From: Desulfitobacterium chlororespirans DSM 11544
GTDB taxonomy: Bacteria > Bacillota > Desulfitobacteriia > Desulfitobacteriales > Desulfitobacteriaceae
Direction: 5' to 3'
Length of the DNA stretch: 64,000 nucleotides
NCBI RefSeq assembly: GCF_900143285.1
Contig: NZ_FRDN01000008.1
Location: forward strand, 191,926 to 255,925
Of the stretch, positions 51,868-59,790 are shown in pieces. The stretch's first letter is position 1; every line of letters begins with the position of its first letter. A model generated the notes under the pieces. The model saw only the letters and a program-made list of their open reading frames with translations. It had not been told where the DNA came from and ran no database searches. A program made the translations under genes and the position numbers.

Positions 51868-53190
51868 TCAAATTGATAGGATATTCAGAGACAAGGTTAT
51901 GATAATCAAGAGAACGTACACAAGCAAAATACCAGGAAATACTTTTTCTTTGCCGAGCAAATCAGCCCAGCGTATGGGATCTTGACCGGGATGTTCGAAA
52001 ATCGAATCAACAGGCTGATTTGCTGGTCCAGTGGGGCGGAAGAGCATCCTGGTTCTTCCCTTTACAGAAGCAAGGAAGTTAAGCACAGTCCCAACCGGGC
52101 AAACAAAACGGCACCAAATACGGTAGATGAAGATCCCGGTTATCAAGACCAGACCTAGAGTGAGCCAGTGGCCGAGATTCCCTTGACCGCCAAAGCTTAC
52201 CGCAAAAGGTTCATAACTGGCGATACTGGGATTGTTGAAGATAAGCGCCGCCATCACTGCGGCCCAGAGGATGCCCCAGCGAATTTTGTGAGCCAGAGCC
52301 GTCACTGGAGACGTAGGATTGAACTTCATAAACCCCAGGACTTTGTAGATACCCTCCTGAAGTCCGCCAAAGGGGCAAAGCCAGGCGCAGTAGAAGTTTC
52401 TCCCCCAGAGTAAGGTAAGGATAAGAACTCCCAGCGTCAATAGATACCAGAAGGGACGTTCCAAGGGGGCTGGTAAATTGCCGCTGATGAGGCTGGTGAG
52501 ATTCGCCAGACTCAAGGCAGCGTTGAGGAAAAAGCCCAGAAAGAGAAGGGAGATGGCTAAGGCCCAGGGGCGCAATGCATGGCGCCGTCGTGATACAGCG
52601 ATGAATACCAGGCCATATAAGATAATCAGCCCAAGCTCCTGCCAACCCAGCGAGAAGCGGTTCCCGGCAGGAATTTGGAGGCCCAGCTCATGTTTGCCTA
52701 CCTGCCAGGAGCCCTTGCGAACAGCTTGGGCGATTCCTTTAACAGTATAGGTAGCTCCGCTTACCACGTCAAGATCCTGTCCGGGCTCAAAGGGATCATG
52801 GGCATGTTTGCCGATAAATTTGTTCAGATAGCCTTCATTCAGCACGCGATTGAAATAAGCGGGGGTTTCGCAATTCTCGGTAATGATCACATTCTTAAGG
52901 GTGCCATCCATTCCGAGAGAGACTAAGACGCTGAGAGGCCCGCCATATCCGGAGGCACCAGCTGCCACAGCATAACCCAGGATAGTGTCATCCTTATCCC
53001 ATAACTTATAGGCAAGATATCCGCTAACCCCGGCAATCGGTTCGCATCTGGAGGCTGCTGGTTCGAGATGCTGAATGAAAGCAACTGTCTCCTGCTTGTT
53101 TACAAACTGCTGGTAGACGATAGCGGCCAAGATAAGAACAACTGGGATGATTATAGTGATATACCGAATGGAAAAACGCTCATGATTCAT
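51868..53190 (-). CDS. NosR/PceC-like membrane flavo-iron-sulfur protein
   Basis: A 440-residue membrane protein. After an N-terminal helix (about 9-28) an FMN-binding domain (about 50-165) contains DVVSGATYTVKGIAQ, whose SGAT Thr is the residue covalently flavinylated in NosR, NqrC and PceC. Helices follow, with two CxxxCP cluster motifs, CAWLCPFGGLQ (near 268) and CRFVCPVGTVL (near 363), on the cytoplasmic side. Such proteins may pass electrons across the membrane to the exported enzyme. Relatives accompany reductive dehalogenases and N2O reductase; its place in a dms-like operon is uncommon. Confidence 0.9.
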   Translation of the reverse strand: MNHERFSIRYITIIIPVVLILAAIVYQQFVNKQETVAFIQHLEPAASRCEPIAGVSGYLAYKLWDKDDTILGYAVAAGASGYGGPLSVLVSLGMDGTLKNVIITENCETPAYFNRVLNEGYLNKFIGKHAHDPFEPGQDLDVVSGATYTVKGIAQAVRKGSWQVGKHELGLQIPAGNRFSLGWQELGLIILYGLVFIAVSRRRHALRPWALAISLLFLGFFLNAALSLANLTSLISGNLPAPLERPFWYLLTLGVLILTLLWGRNFYCAWLCPFGGLQEGIYKVLGFMKFNPTSPVTALAHKIRWGILWAAVMAALIFNNPSIASYEPFAVSFGGQGNLGHWLTLGLVLITGIFIYRIWCRFVCPVGTVLNFLASVKGRTRMLFRPTGPANQPVDSIFEHPGQDPIRWADLLGKEKVFPGILLVYVLLIIITLSLNILSI

Positions 53191-53209
53191 TGCTGTGTTC
53201 CTTTAAAGT

Positions 53210-54001
53210 CTAAAGTCCGCTGCCGGTAATAAGAACAGCATAAAACAAATATCTGCTCACCATTAAGCCGCCGCCTAAAGCTGCCGTGCCTATATAGACC
53301 ATTGACATTCTTCCGGAACCCGTCTGTTCCTTGGTGGGTTTCAACGAGGGAATAAACAATAAAACAGCGCCTGTCAGAAACAGGAGAAGGTGAATGCCAA
53401 GGAGCAGAACAGTATTTGGGGTATCAAAACTATTATAATTGAGAAAAGTTACTACCCCTAGAATAACTGCACTGGACAGCCCGATCAGGCCGTACATTTT
53501 TTGGCTTTTTATAGCTAGCCCACTGGATTGAATGGTCAAAAAGAACGCAACTCCCAAGATAATTGTAACCGCTAAAAAATCTATAAGGGGAACGATGCTT
53601 TGCCAACCAGGGCGGCTGGTGCTCATATAGACATTAGCCATAGAGATAACATCAATCAAACCAACGACACCGGCAGTCCAGCCAAAACGCTTAATGGAAG
53701 GATTGACATATTGCACTACGGCATGAATGATGGCAAGCCCAATAAAAAGAAGAGAAAAGACCAGTACCCGCGACAGCCAGGAATGACTGAATTGGGATAT
53801 GGCATTAAAAATAAACGCCGGCCTGCCCAAATAAAAAGCAAAAGCCAGAAAGCCGATCATACCCAATAAAGCAGAAGCAACCGAAGCCTGTTTATATTCA
53901 TTGCTGCCATTCATTTTAACAGTGGCCATCATGGCGATCATGATGCCAATAGCAGCTTGCAGGCCGATGGAGAAGATAACCAGCTTAACATCCTGAACCA
54001 T
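53210..54001 (-). CDS. DmsC-like membrane anchor, second in operon
   Basis: A 263-residue membrane protein with eight predicted helices, clearly DmsC-like (FYLGRPAFIFNAISQFSHSW, then RVLVFSLLFIGL). It is a more divergent member than the one at 54093. Two anchors in one operon suggest that one serves the first and the other the second ferredoxin subunit. It starts 19 nt before the NosR-like gene. Confidence 0.85.
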   Translation of the reverse strand: MVQDVKLVIFSIGLQAAIGIMIAMMATVKMNGSNEYKQASVASALLGMIGFLAFAFYLGRPAFIFNAISQFSHSWLSRVLVFSLLFIGLAIIHAVVQYVNPSIKRFGWTAGVVGLIDVISMANVYMSTSRPGWQSIVPLIDFLAVTIILGVAFFLTIQSSGLAIKSQKMYGLIGLSSAVILGVVTFLNYNSFDTPNTVLLLGIHLLLFLTGAVLLFIPSLKPTKEQTGSGRMSMVYIGTAALGGGLMVSRYLFYAVLITGSGL

Positions 54002-54092
54002 AGTTTCATCATCCTTCTATAAGTAGAGTAGCGAATCCTCTTCCCGCCCGTAAAAAGCGGGAAGAGGAAAATAAAGCGGAAGTAAGGTTTTG

Positions 54093-54905
54093 CTAGGATA
54101 CAATCATAATGGCAAAGAAGAGATAGCGTCCCACGATCTGACCAAGCAAGACCAGGGCAGTGGCCCCAAGAATAATAGGCACCTCCTTGCTCTTTTCCTT
54201 GGCAGGGAGGAAGAGCAGACCGGCTCCGACAAGAATGGCAGCCCATTTCAGAACCATGGCCGGTGTCATGCTGCTGAGAATCGCATGACTTTGTTGGAGG
54301 GCAAGGTTGTCGCTACCCCCGAAACTATTGTAATAGGGGAGCATGACGACAGCTTGGATCACAAAGGCTGCAGCTACGGAAATGGCGACAATTTTTCTCA
54401 TCCTGCCGGTATCCTCCTTGGCGCTTAAGGCGAGGAAAAGCAGTGCTCCCATGGAAATTGCGGCGGCATAGAATTCCACAACAATTGAGCCGGACTGCCA
54501 GGCGGCAACGCTGGAGGACGTATAGACCGAAGCCATAGCCAATACATCAATCAGGCCAATAGCGGCAGCCAGGATAATTAAAGTGTTAAGCGCCTTTTTA
54601 GCCGCAGGTTTAAAGTAAAGGAGCAAAACGGCGAACACTGTCAAGCCGGTAAAGGCGCTGGTAAACCAAATCTCGCGGCTTAACCAGGAGGTGGCGAATC
54701 TTGTGAGAGTATTGACAGCCGCAAGGGGGTGACCCAGGTGCAGGAAGGAAGCGAGCAGGCCAACCACAGCTAAACCTGCGGAAGCGGCCACAGCAATTTT
54801 AAAAACGCCGGTTTTATTCAATTGCTTGGCAACAGCCGTAAATACCATCAGGCCGACAGCCGCCTGAACACAGATGGTGAATATAATCAAGGCGAACTCT
54901 TCCAT
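54093..54905 (-). CDS. DmsC-like membrane anchor, first in operon
   Basis: A 270-residue anchor with eight predicted helices. SFLHLGHPLAAVNTLTRFAT and SWLSREIWFTSAFTGL match the DmsC at 49409 closely, making these two the likely orthologous pair of the duplicated operons. It oxidises menaquinol for the DmsB subunit encoded 3 nt upstream. ATG start with a short spacing. Confidence 0.9.
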   Translation of the reverse strand: MEEFALIIFTICVQAAVGLMVFTAVAKQLNKTGVFKIAVAASAGLAVVGLLASFLHLGHPLAAVNTLTRFATSWLSREIWFTSAFTGLTVFAVLLLYFKPAAKKALNTLIILAAAIGLIDVLAMASVYTSSSVAAWQSGSIVVEFYAAAISMGALLFLALSAKEDTGRMRKIVAISVAAAFVIQAVVMLPYYNSFGGSDNLALQQSHAILSSMTPAMVLKWAAILVGAGLLFLPAKEKSKEVPIILGATALVLLGQIVGRYLFFAIMIVS

Positions 54906-54908
54906 GGT

Positions 54909-55484
54909 TTACACCTCTACTTCTTTATACTTGGGGTCCAGAGAGAAATTCCTGGGGTTAATCAATAAAGAGGGATTTGTCACCTGAGCGGAGGGCAAGA
55001 CAGGCAATTCCTTGACCAGGTGAGCGCCATGTTTGGCAGCCAGTTGGTCCAGATCACCGAATTCCAGGCAGCGCATAAGGCAGGCGTCGACGCAAACCGG
55101 ATTTTCTCCGGCGTCGCGCAGGTCTTTACAGCTGTCGCATTTGCCGATAACGCCGGCTTCTTCAATAAACTGCGGGACGTTGTAAGGACAATTCCAGGTA
55201 CAGTATTTACAGCCTACGCATTTTTTTCTGTCGTGCTGGACGGTCCCGTCATCAGCGAAATGCAAGGCGCCCGTGGGACAGCCCTGGATACATTTGGCCT
55301 CCTCACAATGGTTGCAGGCGCTGGAGTAATGATACACCCTGGCGTCGGGATACGACCCTGTTTCATAACTTTTGACTCTGCGGAACAAAATGCCCACATC
55401 CAACCGGTTTCTATCCTTGCAGGCTACTTGACAGGTGCGGCAGCCGATGCATTTATTGACATCAAAATAAAATCCTAAGGCCAT
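54909..55484 (-). CDS. DmsB-like four-cluster ferredoxin subunit, first in operon
   Basis: A 191-residue subunit with the four cysteine groups (CIGCRTCQVACKD, CNHCEEAKCIQGCP, CVGCKYCTWNCPYN, CDSCKDL...CVDACLMRC). It directly follows the catalytic gene and is its natural partner. The 5' 140 bases are nearly identical to the copy at 51223, whereas later parts differ, indicating recent gene conversion or duplication. AGGAGG precedes the ATG. Confidence 0.93.
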   Translation of the reverse strand: MALGFYFDVNKCIGCRTCQVACKDRNRLDVGILFRRVKSYETGSYPDARVYHYSSACNHCEEAKCIQGCPTGALHFADDGTVQHDRKKCVGCKYCTWNCPYNVPQFIEEAGVIGKCDSCKDLRDAGENPVCVDACLMRCLEFGDLDQLAAKHGAHLVKELPVLPSAQVTNPSLLINPRNFSLDPKYKEVEV

Positions 55485-55503
55485 TTTGTTTTTCCTCCTT
55501 CGT

Positions 55504-58143
55504 TTAGAGTTTAACGGCTCTCATTGGCCATAAGTAGTCATGTGTAAGTGGCGCTCCGTCGTACTTTTCCATATTAACCAATTGAGTGTTATAGCCGGAA
55601 ACGCCTTGACCGCTGGTAATAGGAGCGCAAAGGTAATTATCAGACCCGGACTTGTCGATACCGGTAGCTTCATCTAACTCTAACCAGGTACCGTGAGGCA
55701 GCTCAATATAACCGGGCATAAGCCGCTGGCTGACACTGGCTTGACGTATAACCTTGCCATGGGGATTGGTCAGAAGTACGGTATCACCATCTTTTATGCC
55801 TTTTTCTTCGGCATCCTGTGCGCTGATAAATACCGGATTGGGCATTGCCTCTCTCAGCCAGGATAAATAGTCAAAACCAGTATGTGCCCGCCTTAAATAG
55901 TGAGGATTGGTTACCTGGTATGGGTAATCACTCTTGATCTTTTTGCCCCAGTCTTTGAAGCTTTGCTCATAACCGTTTAAAGGTTGTATATAACTCGGAT
56001 AGGGTTTGAGGGTGCTGCGTCCCATGGCGTTAATTCGATCGGCTTTGGTTTGGCAATAAATTTCAAACTTCCCGCTTTTTGAACCGAGGGGATTATTTTC
56101 CGGATCTTTGACAAAGGCTTCATAGGTAATATGGCCAAAGTTATCTCCCTCATGGCGTTCAATCTGGTACTTCCCTTGTTCCATGAGTTCTTTCAGGCCG
56201 ATTCTGCCTTGTTGCGGTTTGCCATCTGTTTTTCCGTACTTTGATGCCCACCATGAAAGGTCTTCTTCAGTGATCGTTACCAAGGTCTCATAGCCGGTGC
56301 CCTCTTTATTAATAACCGTAGTTCCGGCAATGATATTAAAATACTGCTGCTCTTCGGACATAGGATAGGCTTTGCCCACATCAACTCCTAACCGCTTGCA
56401 AAGCTCCATGCCGATCCACTGATCGCTCTTCGCCTCATAGAGGGGCTCTATTACCTTAGAAGGGAAGAATTGTACATCCCGGTTATAAAACCCAAGATAA
56501 AAATAAGAGCTTTGTCTTTCCCACTGAGTAACAATAGGTAACACGATATCAGAGTATTGAGCACTGGCGTTTAAGGAATAAGCACAGCTTACCACAAAGT
56601 CCACTTTGCGATGGGCTTCTATGCCTTTTTTGACACCTTGGGTAGTCTGTAGGCTGTTTCGCCAAGAATGAATGATCACATGGATATCAATATCCTTAGG
56701 GCCAACACTGGCCAGATCTCCCCAGAGGGCTGGCCCGGTGCGGTTATAGTTTCCGCTGAGTACAGCATCCCATAGCTCAGGACCTGTAATGATATCTGTA
56801 CAAGGATTGGGAATCACGGGAGCACCTGAAGCGCCCATCATAACCAAGTTCGGACCGCAGTTGGTGGATTGATAGTATTGACCGGAGCCACAGGCGTGAC
56901 CAGGTTTACCGAAATGACCGCCCATAGCTGCCACTGTCATTAAGATTTGAGGAAAATCATCGGCATTATTACAGCGGGCCGGCGCACTGGCATGTAAAAC
57001 GGTAACCTTCTTGTCCTTGCGCATTTCCTTGGCATACCAAACAATATCTTCGACAGGGGTACCGCAGATTTCTGAAGCCCATTGGGGAGTTTTGGGCTGG
57101 TTGTCGTATTTGCCCAGTATATAGTCCTTAAAGTTTTCGTTAAGAGCAGCATCAGCCGGCATATGTTCGGCATCAAAACCGACGGTGCAACGATTAAGAA
57201 AATCCCAATCAATAATTGGATTGCTGAGGGGGTCGTCTTCAGTAACCATCACATAGGCTATCGAAAGCAGGAAGGCCGTGTCTGTACCGGGGCGAACTTG
57301 TATCCACTTGGCATCGACCAAGTTAGCTGTTTCATTATAGCTGGGGCCGACATAAATGAACTTCGCCCCGGCCTCTTTGGCATGCACCAGGTTGTAACTG
57401 GGCAATCCTGCTGAAGCCCAGGCGGGGTTACAGCCATAAAGGACAATGGTCTCGCTCTTTAACAGATCCAAACGGTCATTGGCATCGTTCATACCGGCAG
57501 GCAGAATGCCCAATATGCCGGATACATGCAGGTATGTGCCTACCGATGAAGTATCCTGCACGGTGGTATAACCGCCAAACCCATTAATGGCATTATAAAA
57601 ATCGCAAAAATTATCTCCCCAGGTAGGCATCAGGATGGAGCTGTTCCCGTACTTCTCTTTGGCATTTTTTAACTCGGCAGCTACGTAATCCAGGGCCTCA
57701 TCCCAGGAAATCCGAACCCATTCATCTTTGCCGCGCAAAGACTTGTCTCCGCCGGTAAGCGGTTCCCAATGCTTGCGTTTCATAGGATATTTGAGCCGAT
57801 CGGCACCAAATGCCTGTTGCTGCTGGGCCCGCCCGCGCAGGCATCCTCTCAGCTGCGGATTATTGAAGCTATCCGGGTGGGTATCATCGGTTTTCTGGCG
57901 GACAACCACATTATCCACGACAAGGGCGGCATTATAACATTTATAGCCGCAGTTAAACCAACAGGCGGCAGGTATCCATTGTCCTTCTCCGTTAATTGCG
58001 GCTGCGTCATAATTCGCTCCCACCGGAGCGAGGGCAGTGCCGCAGCCGGCCAGCGCCAGGCTGGCCGTTCCGGCCGCAGTTGCCGCTAAGAATGTTCTGC
58101 GGCTTATTTGTTTTTCGGTAATTTTTTGGAAAAGATTTGCCAC
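55504..58143 (-). CDS. DMSO-reductase-family molybdopterin oxidoreductase, catalytic subunit (DmsA-like 2)
   Basis: An 879-residue enzyme starting at GTG after GAGGAGG. The Tat signal SRRTFLAATAAG ends in LALAGC (Cys34). The [4Fe-4S] site is CWFNCGYKC (near 62) and GCLRGR. The Mo region VQDTSSVGTYL has Ser/Thr but no Cys or Sec. It is a paralogue of the protein at 46165; differences are concentrated around the active-site funnel (for example YTTVQDTSSVG against YCEYWNTNSFG), so the two may prefer different substrates. It heads a seven-gene operon: A, B, C, C', NosR-like, B', TorD. Confidence 0.9.
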   Translation of the reverse strand: MANLFQKITEKQISRRTFLAATAAGTASLALAGCGTALAPVGANYDAAAINGEGQWIPAACWFNCGYKCYNAALVVDNVVVRQKTDDTHPDSFNNPQLRGCLRGRAQQQQAFGADRLKYPMKRKHWEPLTGGDKSLRGKDEWVRISWDEALDYVAAELKNAKEKYGNSSILMPTWGDNFCDFYNAINGFGGYTTVQDTSSVGTYLHVSGILGILPAGMNDANDRLDLLKSETIVLYGCNPAWASAGLPSYNLVHAKEAGAKFIYVGPSYNETANLVDAKWIQVRPGTDTAFLLSIAYVMVTEDDPLSNPIIDWDFLNRCTVGFDAEHMPADAALNENFKDYILGKYDNQPKTPQWASEICGTPVEDIVWYAKEMRKDKKVTVLHASAPARCNNADDFPQILMTVAAMGGHFGKPGHACGSGQYYQSTNCGPNLVMMGASGAPVIPNPCTDIITGPELWDAVLSGNYNRTGPALWGDLASVGPKDIDIHVIIHSWRNSLQTTQGVKKGIEAHRKVDFVVSCAYSLNASAQYSDIVLPIVTQWERQSSYFYLGFYNRDVQFFPSKVIEPLYEAKSDQWIGMELCKRLGVDVGKAYPMSEEQQYFNIIAGTTVINKEGTGYETLVTITEEDLSWWASKYGKTDGKPQQGRIGLKELMEQGKYQIERHEGDNFGHITYEAFVKDPENNPLGSKSGKFEIYCQTKADRINAMGRSTLKPYPSYIQPLNGYEQSFKDWGKKIKSDYPYQVTNPHYLRRAHTGFDYLSWLREAMPNPVFISAQDAEEKGIKDGDTVLLTNPHGKVIRQASVSQRLMPGYIELPHGTWLELDEATGIDKSGSDNYLCAPITSGQGVSGYNTQLVNMEKYDGAPLTHDYLWPMRAVKL

Positions 58144-58526
58144 ACCTTTAACCTCCTCTTAATTACGAAATATCCATAGACTTATTCCGTCGGTATTGGC
58201 TGTAGCAGTCACGATTTACGGACACTGTTTGCACTAATAATAACATTCGAAGTTGCAGTGCCTCAAATTCAAATATTACCATCAGTCTTGGCAAGTAAAT
58301 CGTGAAAGGCCAATGACTTTTCCTAAGTCTGGTTTCATTATATAATGGAACTTAATAAATCAAATGTTCACATGCACAAAGTGCCGGTTAGGTTATTGTG
58401 CACCGTAACCAATGGATAAATCAGGGATAAATCTTGGGTTGAAATTTTAGGGTCAGATAAGCTAAACTACGAGTGATTGGAATCCTATGAGCGAACCAAG
58501 GGAGAAGAGGGAGGAGATGAAGCATT
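58144..58526. other. Divergent regulatory region dmsA-like 2 / pucR2
   Basis: 383 bases without a gene. Besides the dmsA-side promoter (58337-58373) there is a short inverted repeat near GGTTAGGTTATTG...CCGTAACC (58385-58411) that could bind a regulator. The pucR2 promoter itself is not clear. GGAGGAG near 58509 serves the pucR2 start. Confidence 0.5.
58337..58373 (-). promoter_or_regulatory. dmsA-like 2 promoter with TGTGAACATnTGA box
   Basis: On the minus strand ATGTGAACATTTGA (58373-58360) is followed after 17 bases by TATAAT (58342-58337). The box and its distance to the -10 match the promoter at 46009-46046. Confidence 0.65.
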
Positions 58527-59753
58527 ATGGGTAACCTCAGTTCAATGCCAAATTACATGCGGAAGCTTCTTAAAACATCCGGCCAAGGGCTGGACGCTCT
58601 TACTTGCGCTATTGCTGAGGTGTTGAATCAACCTGTCTTGGTTTCTACTCCGACTTATGAGACCCTATCCACAACACTTCTTCACCCGGATCTGGATGTC
58701 TTTCAGATTGTAATAGAAGGGGAGCGGGAGGATAACGAGACCTTATTTCTCTGCACCATATCAACTGAAGCGTTGCACCTGAAAGGGGCGGGCTGGGCCA
58801 TCGCCCCCAATGGTCGGATATTGGGGTATCTTTTTGTGATGTATGACGAAGTCAAGCCGGACTTTGAGGAGTTTCAAGCCATTATGGAAACGGCCCTATC
58901 CTTATACTCTATCCACCTTCAGAACAAGTTGGAGCTGAAGCAGGAAAAACATAAAACGAAGAACGCTTTTTTCTATGATTTACTCTATGGCAACCTTAAA
59001 CGCAACGAAGATATTATGACGATGGGAGAAGTGTGGGGCTGGGATTTCCACCGACCCCATATGGTGCTGCTTTTAAGGGTACCTGATCTGGAGTCTCACT
59101 CTCCCGACTGGCACCTTATGGAGGTGCTGCAAAAGACTGTGGATCGAACCTTGATTAATAGATACTATAAAAATCCGGCAACGACAGTGAATCGAAATGA
59201 AGTCGTGACCATTCTGCTTGCGGAGAGTGAAAAGGCGGCTGAGCGGAAACTGAAAATCAGCTCCTTAATAGATGGCATTTCCAGTCAATTCAAAGCTATA
59301 GTACCCAATTATCGGGTCGTCTGCGGAGTAGGGCAAACCTACGCCCAACCCAATGACCTCTTTCGCAGTTACCAGGAAGCCAAAGTCGCTTGCGAGATGG
59401 GAAGCCTGCTGGGAGTTGAGGTGCCATTTTTCAGCGATATGGGCCTGGAAAGAATCCTATACAAACATGACCTGGAAGATTTGAAAGAATACTATCATCA
59501 TGTTCTGGGAGATTTGCCTGAAGAGGATGACGGTGAAGATAACCTGGTTTGGCTATTGGAGAGTCTCGTGGATAACCAATTTGACATGAATAAAACAGCC
59601 CAAGCCACTTTTTTACATCGCAACACCCTTCGTTACCGTTTAAATAAAATCGAGGCCATTCTCGGACGTTCCTTAGCAGATATTAATACACGTCTGGATC
59701 TGGCCGCGGCTTTTAAAATCCGGCGGCTGCACAAGATTCATCTACTGCCCTGA
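58527..59753 (+). CDS. PucR-family transcriptional regulator (pucR2)
   Basis: A 408-residue regulator with the same three parts as pucR1 (N-terminal sensor about 1-150, GGDEF-like middle about 180-300, C-terminal helix-turn-helix FDMNKTAQATFLHRNTLRYR). The two are paralogous along their whole length. It is divergent from the second dmsA-like gene and 28 nt upstream of a third molybdoenzyme gene, with which it may be co-transcribed. GGGAGGAG precedes the ATG. Confidence 0.9.
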   Translation: MGNLSSMPNYMRKLLKTSGQGLDALTCAIAEVLNQPVLVSTPTYETLSTTLLHPDLDVFQIVIEGEREDNETLFLCTISTEALHLKGAGWAIAPNGRILGYLFVMYDEVKPDFEEFQAIMETALSLYSIHLQNKLELKQEKHKTKNAFFYDLLYGNLKRNEDIMTMGEVWGWDFHRPHMVLLLRVPDLESHSPDWHLMEVLQKTVDRTLINRYYKNPATTVNRNEVVTILLAESEKAAERKLKISSLIDGISSQFKAIVPNYRVVCGVGQTYAQPNDLFRSYQEAKVACEMGSLLGVEVPFFSDMGLERILYKHDLEDLKEYYHHVLGDLPEEDDGEDNLVWLLESLVDNQFDMNKTAQATFLHRNTLRYRLNKIEAILGRSLADINTRLDLAAAFKIRRLHKIHLLP

Positions 59754-59790
59754 AAAGGACCTTAAACATTAATAAAGGCTGGTGTTGGGT

